This document shows, one piece after another, positions 28,520 through 37,391 of a DNA stretch of 64,000 bases. Below the pieces are notes generated by a model. It did not search any database, was not told where the DNA came from, and saw only the letters and a list, made by a program, of their open reading frames with translations. Numbering within the stretch: position 1 is the first letter of the stretch; each line of letters opens with the position of its first letter. Both the position numbers and the translations under genes were made by a program. Source of the stretch: Austwickia sp. TVS 96-490-7B (lineage in GTDB: Bacteria; Actinomycetota; Actinomycetes; Actinomycetales; Dermatophilaceae); assembly GCF_019331795.1 (NCBI RefSeq), contig NZ_JAHPZL010000003.1, positions 161,888 to 225,887 on the forward strand, written 5' to 3'.

Positions 28520-29043
28520 ACGAACCGCACGACAACCCTTCGGCAGCCACCGGCCACCCAGACATCCCCCCACCTGACGGCCGACTCATCGTGATCTCCG
28601 GCCCGATGGGCGGAGGCTGTCACCGGTTGGCGTGGGCCATGGCCCGACTGTGCGAGCAGTCCGTCGTCCTCGACGGCCCCATCCTGGCTGGCATGGTCGC
28701 TTCCGAACGGGCTTCCGGCGCTGACGAATTAGGCACCATCCGCACATCCCTGCTGCGCTACTGCGGCCACATTGCGCTCGCAGAGACCTATCGCCGCGCG
28801 GGCTATGACGTGATCATCGTCGAAGATCTCCCCGAAGCCCGTCTCGATGACTTCCTGGATTTAGCGTGCCCTGACGATGTCCATCTCATCGTGCTTGACG
28901 GCAGCCATGCCACCTACCCCCAAGGCCTGCACGTGCTCTTCGAGGATGACTTGGAAAGACAGGCGGTGCGGCTGCTGGAACGTCTCGACGAGGCGCTCCT
29001 GCCCTCAGGACGCGACCCTCACCAGGACCCACCTGCCCGCTGA
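28516..29043 (+). CDS. P-loop kinase-like protein with degenerate Walker A
   Basis: 175 residues, GTG start overlapping the pgm stop by 4 nt. The fold order is that of small P-loop kinases: strand plus loop RLIVISGPMGGGCHRLAWAMA near residue 25, VVLDGPILAGM as the usual acceptor-site position, a helical middle (YCGHIALAETYRRAGYDVIIVED), and LIVLDGS. However, the Walker A Lys-Ser/Thr is replaced by His-Arg, so nucleotide phosphoryl transfer is doubtful. It may be a pseudo-kinase with a regulatory role, possibly on Pgm given the tight coupling; that link is inference. I know of no named homologue. Confidence 0.7.
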   Translation: MNEPHDNPSAATGHPDIPPPDGRLIVISGPMGGGCHRLAWAMARLCEQSVVLDGPILAGMVASERASGADELGTIRTSLLRYCGHIALAETYRRAGYDVIIVEDLPEARLDDFLDLACPDDVHLIVLDGSHATYPQGLHVLFEDDLERQAVRLLERLDEALLPSGRDPHQDPPAR

Positions 29044-29050
29044 GCCGATC

Positions 29051-30076
29051 TCACCCCGTCATGCTGGCCCCGATCAATCCGATCAGGGCGATGAACGTTG
29101 TCGACAGCGCTCCCAGCAACACCGGACGCCCTCCCACCGCACGCAGTCGTGACACCTTGACGCCCGCCCCTAGAGAAAACATCGCCGCAGACAGCAGCAC
29201 CGTCTGGGCCCATCTCGATGACATCAGCAACCACTCCGGCAAGGGCAGCATCGATCTCACCAACACGGCCATCAAGAAACCAGCCACAAATAACGGCATG
29301 ATTGGCGGGCGTTTCCCGCTAGCGGTGGCGCCGCCGCGCCGTAACGACCAGGAGATCCCCATGATCACCGGCGCTAACAGCAGCACCCGAGTCAATTTGA
29401 CGACCACGGCGACTTTCAACGCAGCTGGCCCGATCACCCCGGCTGCAGCGACCACCTGGGCCACCTCATGGATACTCGCTCCCGCCCACACTCCATTGGC
29501 TTGAGCGGTCAATCCCGCAGTGGCCCCGACCAGCGGGACCACTCCAATCATCATCGTGCCGAAGACCACCACGAGAGCGATAGCGGTAGCGACGTCTTCT
29601 TCCTGTTCGTCCGGGAGCACCCCGGCGACCGCTGCCACCGCTGCCGCGCCACAGATGGAAAACCCACAGGCGATCAACAACCGCTGCATGGACGGCACCC
29701 CGAGCATGCTCCCCACCACAACTGTCCCGATGATCCCCACCACGACCACGGTGACTGCGACTGCGACGACGCCATAGCCCAGCGCTGCGATATCACGCAC
29801 CGACAACCCCAGACCGAGCAGGACCACTCCGATCCGCAGCAATCGGCGACCGCTGAACGCCAGCCCCGGCTCCAGAGCTGCTGGCACCGGGAAGGTGTTA
29901 GCCATCAACGCGCCCAGCAGGATCGCCACCAACAAGGCCGACACCGCGGGAAACACCAGATTCACCCCGGTGGACACCGCCGCTGCGGCCAGCGCCAGGG
30001 CAATCCCAGGCAGCAGTGCACGTCGCGTGGTTGGCGGTTTGGCCGTGGCGGCAGGCGTGGGGGATTCGACAGTCAC
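29051..30076 (-). CDS. yeiH: YeiH family putative sulfate exporter
   Basis: 341 residues with about ten hydrophobic helices. Diagnostic for the family: LLVAILLGALMANTF near residue 50, GVVLLGLGLSVRDI, LLIACGFSICGAAAVAAV, and NGVWAGASIHEVAQVVAAA, the strongly conserved helix-loop. In E. coli the homologue is paired with a LysR regulator (YeiE), and the family is annotated as inner-membrane sulfate exporter without firm biochemical proof. Here too a LysR gene is divergent, with 69 bp between the start codons. It converges with the pgm/P-loop operon, leaving 7 bp. Confidence 0.85.
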   Translation of the reverse strand: MTVESPTPAATAKPPTTRRALLPGIALALAAAAVSTGVNLVFPAVSALLVAILLGALMANTFPVPAALEPGLAFSGRRLLRIGVVLLGLGLSVRDIAALGYGVVAVAVTVVVVGIIGTVVVGSMLGVPSMQRLLIACGFSICGAAAVAAVAGVLPDEQEEDVATAIALVVVFGTMMIGVVPLVGATAGLTAQANGVWAGASIHEVAQVVAAAGVIGPAALKVAVVVKLTRVLLLAPVIMGISWSLRRGGATASGKRPPIMPLFVAGFLMAVLVRSMLPLPEWLLMSSRWAQTVLLSAAMFSLGAGVKVSRLRAVGGRPVLLGALSTTFIALIGLIGASMTG

Positions 30077-30145
30077 TGCTCCACTCTGGTGGTGGCGGTG
30101 ACTGATCGCCAGTGCTAATACTGCATGAGGTCATACGCTAATGAC
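30077..30145. promoter_or_regulatory. Divergent yeiH/lysR control region
   Basis: A 69-bp AT-richer gap contains the repeated element GCTAAT (around 30114 and 30136) flanking a GCATGAGGTCATAC segment. The arrangement fits a LysR-type binding site between a regulator and its divergent target. If the regulator started at the ATG at 30125, part of this would be coding. Confidence 0.45.
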
Positions 30146-31141
30146 ATGAGCAAGGATGCGCCGCAGCCGCCACTATCGACGCCACCCTTGCCTCCGTTGC
30201 CCGAGCTGCGCGCGCTAGATCTGCTGTGCCGGATCGTGCGATGCGGCAGCGTCGGTGCCGCTGCCCGGGATCTCGGAATGAGCCAACCGCAAGCCAGTCG
30301 ACTCCTCCACCGGTTGGAGCGGGACCTTGGCGTGGAATTGGTGCGGCGCTCCCCCACTGGGTCGACTCCGACCACGTCCGGTCAGTTGGTGGTGGATTGG
30401 GCCAGTCCCATCATGGCGGGCACGGAACGGCTCCTCACCGGTGTCGCCTCGTTGCGGGCCGATGCCGAAAGCGGCCATTCGATTGCGGCGAGTCTGACGA
30501 TCGGTGAGCATCTGGCGCCGTTGTGGCTGGCGGTCTACACCAGGCGACATCCGGACCGGCAGGTGCGGCTGCGCGTGACAAACTCCGCCACGGTGATCGC
30601 TGATCTGCATCGTGGCGCTGTGGATCTGGGATTCATTGAGACCGTACGTCGCCCAGCAGGTTTGCGGACAACAGTGGTGGCCACGGACGATCTGGTCGTG
30701 GTCACTGCGCCGACCCACCCGTGGGCGCGTCGGCGGCATCCGCTGACGTTGGCGGAGCTCGCGGACACGGCTTTGGTGGTTCGGGAGCTGGGGTCGGGCA
30801 CCAGGGACACCTTGGATAGGGCGTTGTCGCCGTACCCTCGTCGTCCGCCTGCGATGGAGTTGTCTAGCAGCGAGGCGATCCGGACCGCTGTGGCTGCGGG
30901 GTCGGCGCCAGCGGTATTGAGTCGGGTTGCGGTCGCGGATGCGGTCCGTGCGGGCACGCTCGTGGTCATCTCCGTCGCTGGGCCAGCGTTACGGCGGCAA
31001 TTGCGGGCAGTATGGCGTCCTCCGGGGCGTCCGGTGGGGTGGGTTGGTGAGTTCGTCCGTATCGCCCGGCAGTCCAGCGCTGCCGACCCAGGGGGCACCA
31101 CTCCGCTCAAGTCACACGCCGGCCTGCGGGCGGCGCCATGA
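30146..31141 (+). CDS. LysR family transcriptional regulator
   Basis: 331 residues from the ATG at 30146; an alternative ATG lies at 30125. The N-terminal winged helix is clear: LRALDLLCRIVRCGSVGAAARDLGMSQPQASRLLHRLERDLGVELVRR. A periplasmic-binding-like effector domain follows from ~100 (SLTIGEHLAPLWLAVYTRRHPD to the C-terminus), with the usual ELGSGTRDTLD ligand loop. It resembles the CysB/CbbR/YeiE branch that senses small anions or sulfur compounds. The most likely target is the divergent yeiH gene. Effector identity is inferred only from that neighbour. Confidence 0.9.
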   Translation: MSKDAPQPPLSTPPLPPLPELRALDLLCRIVRCGSVGAAARDLGMSQPQASRLLHRLERDLGVELVRRSPTGSTPTTSGQLVVDWASPIMAGTERLLTGVASLRADAESGHSIAASLTIGEHLAPLWLAVYTRRHPDRQVRLRVTNSATVIADLHRGAVDLGFIETVRRPAGLRTTVVATDDLVVVTAPTHPWARRRHPLTLAELADTALVVRELGSGTRDTLDRALSPYPRRPPAMELSSSEAIRTAVAAGSAPAVLSRVAVADAVRAGTLVVISVAGPALRRQLRAVWRPPGRPVGWVGEFVRIARQSSAADPGGTTPLKSHAGLRAAP

Positions 31142-31261
31142 GCCATCGAGTGAAGGTGGATGATCACCCCTGCAGCAGATGGCGCACCAAAATCGATGCC
31201 CCACAAAGGAATTCACATACTGAAGAAGCGGCAAGCATGGCCCCTGAATTCACTCTATGAG

Positions 31262-31291
31262 TTGACAATCAACTTTTAGCAATGCTAGGTT
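31262..31291 (+). promoter_or_regulatory. Sigma70-like promoter for the first ABC exporter
   Basis: TTGACA at 31262-31267, an 18-bp spacer, and an extended -10 of TGC-TAGGTT at 31283-31291. It lies in an AT-rich 220-bp gap and would give a leader of roughly 85 nt before the ATPase gene. The gap otherwise holds nothing recognisable. Confidence 0.5.
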
Positions 31292-31383
31292 CCAGGCCAT
31301 ATTATTAGCGCTTATTGATTCAAAAAGGCATCGATGAATAAGGTCATCAATGCGAATTTGATGTGTCACTAACAGGGGGAAGC

Positions 31384-32073
31384 TTGACGATTCGACTGAC
31401 ATCCATCAGCAAGTCGTTTGAATCGGGACCAGCAAGGCGACAAGTCATTAACAACGTCGATCTCGGCATAAATAATGGCGAACTTATCGCCCTCATGGGA
31501 CCATCCGGTTCCGGAAAAAGCACCCTGTTGAAGATCTGCGCAGGACTCGAACTTCCCGATCAAGGTGAAGTAGTCGTCAACAGCCAGCGCATGCATGTGC
31601 TCTCGTCCCGCCGACGCGCACTAGCCCGACTCCACCACATCGGGGTGATCTTCCAACACGGCAACCTCCTCGAAGAACTCACTGCAGCAGAAAACGTGGC
31701 CCTCCCACTACGTGCGCAGGGACGCTCCCGCGCACAGTCCATGGCCCTTGCCTCTGACAGCCTCAACGAGCTCGGACTCGGCGATTTCCTCGATCGCAAA
31801 CCACAATCCATGTCCGGCGGTGAGCAACAACGCATCGGTATCGCCCGCGCCCTTGCCGGTCACAAACAGATCCTCCTCGCTGACGAGCCAACAGGCGCCC
31901 TGGACAAAACCGCGACCGTCGACGTCATCACCACCCTGAGGGACATAGCTGACCGCGGCGCAGCCGTCGTGATCGCTACCCACGATCTCCTCGTTCAAGA
32001 CTGGGCTGATCGAATCCTGATCATCGATGATGGCAGCCTGTATGAAACGGCGTCCATGAGTCGTCACACATGA
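31384..32073 (+). CDS. ABC transporter ATPase (LolD/MacB-like)
   Basis: 229 residues from the TTG at 31384, which sits just after AGGGGGA; a GTG at 31363 in frame lacks a nearby ribosome-binding site. Complete ATPase: Walker A MGPSGSGKST, Q-loop IFQHGNLLEEL, signature MSGGEQQRIGIARAL, Walker B ILLADEPTGAL, H-loop IATHD. This subclass energises FtsX-type permeases that extrude peptides, lipoproteins or drugs, or act on cell-wall enzymes. The partner permease follows 39 bp downstream. The pair appears lower in GC than the flanking genes, suggesting transfer. Confidence 0.93.
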   Translation: MTIRLTSISKSFESGPARRQVINNVDLGINNGELIALMGPSGSGKSTLLKICAGLELPDQGEVVVNSQRMHVLSSRRRALARLHHIGVIFQHGNLLEELTAAENVALPLRAQGRSRAQSMALASDSLNELGLGDFLDRKPQSMSGGEQQRIGIARALAGHKQILLADEPTGALDKTATVDVITTLRDIADRGAAVVIATHDLLVQDWADRILIIDDGSLYETASMSRHT

Positions 32074-32112
32074 CCCCCACTCGCCACATCGTCTCCTGGG
32101 ATCCAAGGGCTG

Positions 32113-34632
32113 ATGATGCCACGTAGCACGGATAGGCTAAAGATCGCTGGCTTAGCAGGGATGGAGTTACGCCGCACCCTTGCTCGGCCGTCCTGGTGGG
32201 GCGGGACAATAGTGCTATGGATTGCCGTAGCCGCGCTCGCTTTTCTTCATCACTGGGGAGCTGCCAGCCAATTGACTGCAGCGCAAATGAACGAGAAGAT
32301 CCTCGGCGATCGACAGCACTCATTCAGTATGTCAACGGGGACATGCCACCCGCTGCGGGACTGCCCTTTCCGCCAGAAAATTCCCGAGATAGTGACCGCC
32401 TCAGGAGGGTCGCGTCCCGATATTGTTCTGCTGACCGAGGCCCTGAATGTCAAAGACAGAAAAGACCTTCGCCCCACGATACATGAAGGTCGATGGGGCG
32501 ACGACGCACATCCTGAGCGGTATCGGCTCAGCCATGGCGCTTGGCCACATCAATCTCAAGATGTGGCTCTCTCCTCTGCGCTGCATCGCGCCCTCGGCGA
32601 GCCGCAGCGTCTGGAACTCTACGGCGGGACAACCACCTTTCACATCGTCGGTACCGTCCGTGACGAATTTGACCGATCCGCTCAGGACATTTATGCCGCG
32701 CCTGGCGCTATCGCCCGGATCATGGATGCAGTGAGCCGCCATGGTGATCGCTACTCCAAACCGCAGGTGAGTGCACAGGTGAGATTTGACGGGGGCGATC
32801 GCGCCACTGTGACTGCGGCAACCGCCAATATCGCCCATCAGCTCACCCGTATCGACGCGGCGAACTACCGCGACGATATAGCGCACTCTTGGACCACCCG
32901 CAGGGCCACCGATCGGTCGTGGAGCGACTACTACCAGCGCGCCCCCTACATCGCGGGTTGGATTCCGTTATGGCTTCTTCCTGCAGTCAGCAGCACGGCT
33001 CTGATCATCACGGGACAGGCCTATCGACGTCAGGTCCGTGATCAGCTCTGGGCCCTAGGGATCCCGTATAGCACCAGCACTCTCATCCAAGCTGGAACGC
33101 TCATCATCGGAGCCTTGATCACCATCAGCACTGCAGTGCTCACCGGTGACGCTGTTGGGCGATTTCTTCGCCCCGCCCTGAATTCTTATGCTAATCAACC
33201 CCTCAGCCCTGAGATCTTGCCCATCACCGTGCTGATCGTCAGTGCAATCAGCGCTCTCATCCCGATCTTGATTGCCACAGTGATCGCTCTCAGCCAGCAG
33301 CTCCTTGCCTCAGCTTTGAAGCGCATTGCCAACTCCACCATGACTAAAACCATGCGCACATTGATGAGGAGCATCCGACGGGTAGCGTTGATTATCGGCG
33401 CTACATGGCTGGCCTACACAGGTTTTGTCAGCAGACCTCACAATGCCTCGGGACTCTCTCTTTGGGTGATGATATGGTGCACAGTGGGCGCTGTCGCCGG
33501 TGCGTTCCTGCTCATCTCTTATCAGGACCATCACGGACGGCTTCCCGTCCCGATCCTCTTGGGGATCCGCCGTACCACCCGGTATGCCACCAGCACTCTC
33601 TTAACCATGATTGCTGTCATGATCTGCCTGTCGCTGCCACTGGCATCGGCGATCACCACCGCCACCAACGATTTTCACGCCAATGCGCTCCGCGTCGCAC
33701 ATATCGGTCAGAATCAGGTCGCTCTGGGCAGGGAGCAAATTTATTCCGGAGGCGTCAATCAGCGACTGCGGCGTGACTTCGAAGCGGCGACACAGCTCAG
33801 CAACCCTATCGCCATGCGATATGTTTTGATCGATCCCACAGATATCATGCAAGGGCTACCATTCGCAATGGACACCGCCCATGACATTGAACGATTGATC
33901 GGCCACCCCCTGACGCCTGCGCAAATTCAACATTTTTCCGCCGGAGGAATCCTCGTCTTTGCAGAGAAGGACGGGCTCACTCTCGCAGAAGGATCCGTGG
34001 TGGAGTTTAAGGAAGCTCAGAATTCCAATACCCCCGCGAAAGTTCCTGTTTCCATCATTCGCAACACACCGAAAGAGTACGTCGTCCAAGGGATGGGATT
34101 TATCTCTGCCGAGCGAGCCCGTCAAGCCGGTTGGCCGATGGATGTCCCTTATTGGGTCTATGACCAGGCCAGCCCTGCTCAGATCACCGCAGCCCTCCGC
34201 GCTCCGAAGGAACAGAACTTTGACGATTCCTACATCACCGTCCACAAGGCCCCGGAAAAAATCACCGTCCCACCGACTCTGACCTGGGCTGCCGTCGGCA
34301 GTGGCCTTGTCTTTCTCGTTCTGACGTGTGCTGTTGCCATCTTTCACACTCGTAGCCTCCGGGATTACCGCACCAGCCTGGATGCGATCGGCATCAGCCC
34401 GGCAGTCCTGGTCGGCACAGTGATCACCGTCATCACCATGACGATTGTTATTCCCGCAGTGATGGGGCTGGGGATCGCCATCCTCGGCAATGAGTTGGCG
34501 TGGGGCCTTCTCTTGGACTCAAGTCGCGGCGCGCATATCCCCTACGACTGGGTCCGATCCGCGATGGCGGCTACTGGCGTTGTGATCCTTGTGGGCACCA
34601 CGAGTGGGCTAGTCCAGTGGCGACGGCGTTAA
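32113..34632 (+). CDS. Large FtsX/MacB-type ABC permease
   Basis: 839 residues. A first transmembrane helix (~25-45, SWWGGTIVLWIAVAALAFLHH) is followed by a ~220-residue extracytoplasmic domain containing a C-H-P-L-R-D-C segment that may form a disulfide. A block of three helices around 290-400 precedes further helices at ~425-520, a second outer domain and three C-terminal helices (TLTWAAVGSGLVFLVLTCAVAIF and on). This duplicated FtsX layout is common for Actinobacterial and Firmicute permeases working with a single ATPase. The substrate is unknown. Its last 11 codons lie inside direct repeat A (34598-34750), and a copy of this 3' end recurs in repeat B. Confidence 0.88.
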   Translation: MMPRSTDRLKIAGLAGMELRRTLARPSWWGGTIVLWIAVAALAFLHHWGAASQLTAAQMNEKILGDRQHSFSMSTGTCHPLRDCPFRQKIPEIVTASGGSRPDIVLLTEALNVKDRKDLRPTIHEGRWGDDAHPERYRLSHGAWPHQSQDVALSSALHRALGEPQRLELYGGTTTFHIVGTVRDEFDRSAQDIYAAPGAIARIMDAVSRHGDRYSKPQVSAQVRFDGGDRATVTAATANIAHQLTRIDAANYRDDIAHSWTTRRATDRSWSDYYQRAPYIAGWIPLWLLPAVSSTALIITGQAYRRQVRDQLWALGIPYSTSTLIQAGTLIIGALITISTAVLTGDAVGRFLRPALNSYANQPLSPEILPITVLIVSAISALIPILIATVIALSQQLLASALKRIANSTMTKTMRTLMRSIRRVALIIGATWLAYTGFVSRPHNASGLSLWVMIWCTVGAVAGAFLLISYQDHHGRLPVPILLGIRRTTRYATSTLLTMIAVMICLSLPLASAITTATNDFHANALRVAHIGQNQVALGREQIYSGGVNQRLRRDFEAATQLSNPIAMRYVLIDPTDIMQGLPFAMDTAHDIERLIGHPLTPAQIQHFSAGGILVFAEKDGLTLAEGSVVEFKEAQNSNTPAKVPVSIIRNTPKEYVVQGMGFISAERARQAGWPMDVPYWVYDQASPAQITAALRAPKEQNFDDSYITVHKAPEKITVPPTLTWAAVGSGLVFLVLTCAVAIFHTRSLRDYRTSLDAIGISPAVLVGTVITVITMTIVIPAVMGLGIAILGNELAWGLLLDSSRGAHIPYDWVRSAMAATGVVILVGTTSGLVQWRRR

Positions 34633-34750
34633 GCGGCTCCCGCGCAGGACGACGGGGCACACCAGACAGGTGGTCTCAGCCGGTTGTCGCAGCTGAGACC
34701 ACCTGATCAGCTCAGAACAACGCACTCATCAACGATCGACGAGCTTTAGT
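34598..34750. repeat. Direct repeat A flanking the second ABC exporter
   Basis: 153 bp matching 37392-37544 with only four substitutions. It contains the last codons of the upstream permease gene, a hairpin, and on the minus strand a copy of the last codons of the thioredoxin-TPR gene (ending A-L-M-S-A-L-F in repeat B, S-L-M-S-A-L-F here). Beyond 34750 the minus frame keeps weak similarity to that gene for about 20 more codons, so repeat A carries a truncated, decaying gene end. Confidence 0.9.
34668..34704. terminator. Hairpin terminator in repeat A
   Basis: A perfect 12-bp inverted repeat, AGGTGGTCTCAG and its complement, lies around a 13-nt loop 36 bp after the first permease stop. It probably ends transcription from both sides. 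The same hairpin recurs in repeat B. Confidence 0.7.
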
Positions 34751-34809
34751 GACACAGTTATTGGCTGCAGCCTGGGCAAAACATGAGGTGGATGAACGAG
34801 CTGCGAGAG

Positions 34810-36492
34810 TCAGGCCAGCCTCCGGCCAGCGCGAGTACCCAGGACGCCACCAGCGGTAGTGATGACCAGCAGGGCCAGGAAAGCGAGATGTAGCAGGACT
34901 GGGGGGCTGGTGGGAGTGACAGCGTGGTGGGTGGCGACCCGAGCCACTCCGTGGGCCATGCCCCACCAGGTGATCAGGGTGAGCAGATACACCGTCAGGG
35001 TGCGAGCCAATGCATCCCAAAACACAGTGAGTAGGTCTCCCGCCGTGGTCGCCCCGAGAGCTGTGGTGACGCGGGTGGTGCGATAGAAGCTGGCGTTGAG
35101 CAGGTAAACTGCGGCCGCACTGAACAGCAACGACAAAGTGATCAGGGGTGCGAGCATGGGGGCGATGTCGGCGGCCCCGGATCCCCTGAGCACAGCTTGG
35201 GAAGGTCCCTCAGCGGCCCAGGAGCGAGCGCGAATCACCTGCACAGTGGGGTCGGTGATGGTTGCGGGTGTGGTCAGGACGGGCAGAGCACGCCAAGTGC
35301 CAGAGATCTCGGGCGCAGCTCCGTCACGCAGCCGTTGCCAGGGGGAACCGGTGAATCCGTTCTCGGGAGAGGTCCATATGACCTGGCCGGAGTGAGTGGC
35401 CTCAGCGTCAGCTGTATCAGTGAGCAGCGCTTGGCGGGTGCGACTGTCAGAGTAGGCAGTGCCATGCTGATCGCTGGTATCGGGAGCGATATGGACCAGG
35501 CCGATGCAGCTGGGTGCAGTCCGGCAAATCCTGGTAGCGAATTCTCGGGGTAGCAAAGCTCCGTCGTGGCTGGTGACGACCGCGGCAGTGGGGGTGAACA
35601 GGTCTGCTAGAGCGGCTCGCTGAACTCGTTCCACGGTGCCGACCATCGATACCAGTGCGGTGAACAGGATCAAGGCCAGGGTGGCGACCGTCACGCTTGA
35701 GGAAAGCCCAAAGAGCCGATCACGAGTCAGGGCGACGCGCGCGGACCATCCGACGGGCCAGGCGTGAGCTAGCCCAGGTGCCAGGCACAGCAAGGTGAAT
35801 AACGCCGGAGCGAGGAGCACAGCGGCCAGCACCCACACCAGAGCGCTTCCGAAGAGTGCTCCAAGGCCGCTGGTACCGGCGTTCATCAGCAGAGCGACAG
35901 CGCCGACGACGGCAGCCGCGCCAGCTGCGATACGCGGGGCGTGGGCCATGACGCGACGACTGCCGGTTCGTCGGTCGGTGCGCAGGGGTCGCGCGCGCCA
36001 TCCTCCGATCAGAGCGAGCACTGCGGTCACTGCGATGCCGATCAGGAACGAGGACACCCAGTCGGGAGAATCGTGGGGCAAGCCATGGAACTTGCCGGTG
36101 CGCAGCAACCACAGCAGCACCCCGTAGACAGGGGCAGCGGCAGCCGTGCCTAAGGGCAGAGACAGGCCGAAGGCGCTCAGTGACTGGGTAGCTGTGAACA
36201 TACGGATACTCACCGGGGAGCAACCCAGCGCGGCCAGAGCGGCCAAGTCGGCCTCGAAACCTGCTCGCACCACATCGATGACACTGCAGGCGATGGCCAG
36301 CAGGCCAACCGCGGTGGTGACGAGGAAGATGGTTAAAGCTCCGGTGTTGCCACCGCCAGCGATCGAGGCGGAGACCAGTGCAGTCAGTGCGATCATTCCG
36401 GCGGTGGCTAGGGCATACACCAGAATGGGAGCAATGAAGGCGCTGAAGGCCCGGGTCACGCTGGTAGCTGCCGGACGCCACATGGCTCTCAT
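34810..36492 (-). CDS. FtsX-family ABC permease of the second exporter
   Basis: 560 residues with about ten helices in two FtsX-like groups: IAPILVYALATAGMIALTALV, TIFLVTTAVGLLAIACSVIDVV with the characteristic DLAALAALGCSPVSI loop, and after an extracytoplasmic domain (~300-445, with C-R-T-A-P-S-C) the C-terminal set starting MLAPLITLSLLFSAAAVYLLNAS. It works with the ATPase whose gene overlaps its start by 4 nt. Compared with the first exporter's permease it is shorter and not obviously its close copy. The gene sits between direct repeats A and B. Substrate unknown. Confidence 0.88.
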   Translation of the reverse strand: MRAMWRPAATSVTRAFSAFIAPILVYALATAGMIALTALVSASIAGGGNTGALTIFLVTTAVGLLAIACSVIDVVRAGFEADLAALAALGCSPVSIRMFTATQSLSAFGLSLPLGTAAAAPVYGVLLWLLRTGKFHGLPHDSPDWVSSFLIGIAVTAVLALIGGWRARPLRTDRRTGSRRVMAHAPRIAAGAAAVVGAVALLMNAGTSGLGALFGSALVWVLAAVLLAPALFTLLCLAPGLAHAWPVGWSARVALTRDRLFGLSSSVTVATLALILFTALVSMVGTVERVQRAALADLFTPTAAVVTSHDGALLPREFATRICRTAPSCIGLVHIAPDTSDQHGTAYSDSRTRQALLTDTADAEATHSGQVIWTSPENGFTGSPWQRLRDGAAPEISGTWRALPVLTTPATITDPTVQVIRARSWAAEGPSQAVLRGSGAADIAPMLAPLITLSLLFSAAAVYLLNASFYRTTRVTTALGATTAGDLLTVFWDALARTLTVYLLTLITWWGMAHGVARVATHHAVTPTSPPVLLHLAFLALLVITTAGGVLGTRAGRRLA

Positions 36493-37202
36493 CTCAGCAC
36501 TCCCTCGTGAGTAGGGGGAGCCTGAGTGGTCATAGAAGGGTCTGTACGTCGGAGGTCCTCGACAACTGATCCGTCGCGGATGACGAGGAGACGATCGGCA
36601 AAGGCCTCGGCGCGGACGGTGTCATGGGTGACACACATGACGGCGGCTCCTGCCTGGTGTGCCAGGTCGCGCAAACCGGCGAGGACCAGATCGGAGTTAG
36701 CGGCATCCAATGCCGAGGTGGGCTCATCGGCCCATACCAGTGGGGACCGGCGGTACACGGCACTGGCCATGGCCACTCGCTGACGCTGTCCTCCGGACAT
36801 GTTCGACACACGAGACGCGGCTTGGTCGAGCAGTCCGACTGTCTCTAGCGCGGCTCGAGCCGCAGGTATGTCTCGCCGAATGCCCGCGATCTCTCCAGCG
36901 ACCACAATGTTTTCCAGCGCGGTGAGATACTCCACTACCGATCCTCGCTGGACCAGGTAGGTGCCCCTGCGTCGCACTACGCGGCGTGCACGTCTCTTTC
37001 TCAGGTCGAGGTCGAGGACCTCGACCTTCCCAGACGTCGCCGCGATCATGCCGGCGCACACGTCCAAAAGGGTGGATTTGCCCGTTCCCGACGGGCCGCC
37101 CACGGCGACGAACTCCCCGGCATCGATCTGCACCGAGGGGATGGCCATTTGGAAGGACGAACGTGGGTGGCGAACTACGACATCCTGCAGGTCCACGATC
37201 AT
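36489..37202 (-). CDS. ABC transporter ATPase of the second exporter
   Basis: 237 residues. Walker A GGPSGTGKSTLL, a Q-loop in TYLVQRGSVVEYL, signature MSGGQRQRVAMASAV, Walker B LVWADEPTSAL, H-loop VTHD. Overall it is a LolD-like ATPase serving an FtsX-type permease, here the overlapping downstream gene (ATGA). About 190 bp lie between its start and repeat B; that gap presumably holds the cassette's promoter, though I see no strong hexamers. Function: powers extrusion by the second exporter. Confidence 0.92.
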   Translation of the reverse strand: MIVDLQDVVVRHPRSSFQMAIPSVQIDAGEFVAVGGPSGTGKSTLLDVCAGMIAATSGKVEVLDLDLRKRRARRVVRRRGTYLVQRGSVVEYLTALENIVVAGEIAGIRRDIPAARAALETVGLLDQAASRVSNMSGGQRQRVAMASAVYRRSPLVWADEPTSALDAANSDLVLAGLRDLAHQAGAAVMCVTHDTVRAEAFADRLLVIRDGSVVEDLRRTDPSMTTQAPPTHEGVLR

Positions 37203-37391
37203 GATCCGCTCCCGTCTGCCTGGCCAAGGGCGCGCCTATGAAAGCCCAGGTCTGAAGTGTTGTCAGCGATACAGGCGGTAACCTGCGTCAGGTGCTGCCC
37301 GTATGTGGTGCCCTGGGGTGCATCCTTGCCGGTGTGGTGGATTGCTGCCGGGGTATTGAAGCGGATGTTGATGACTGAGTTACTGCTACCC

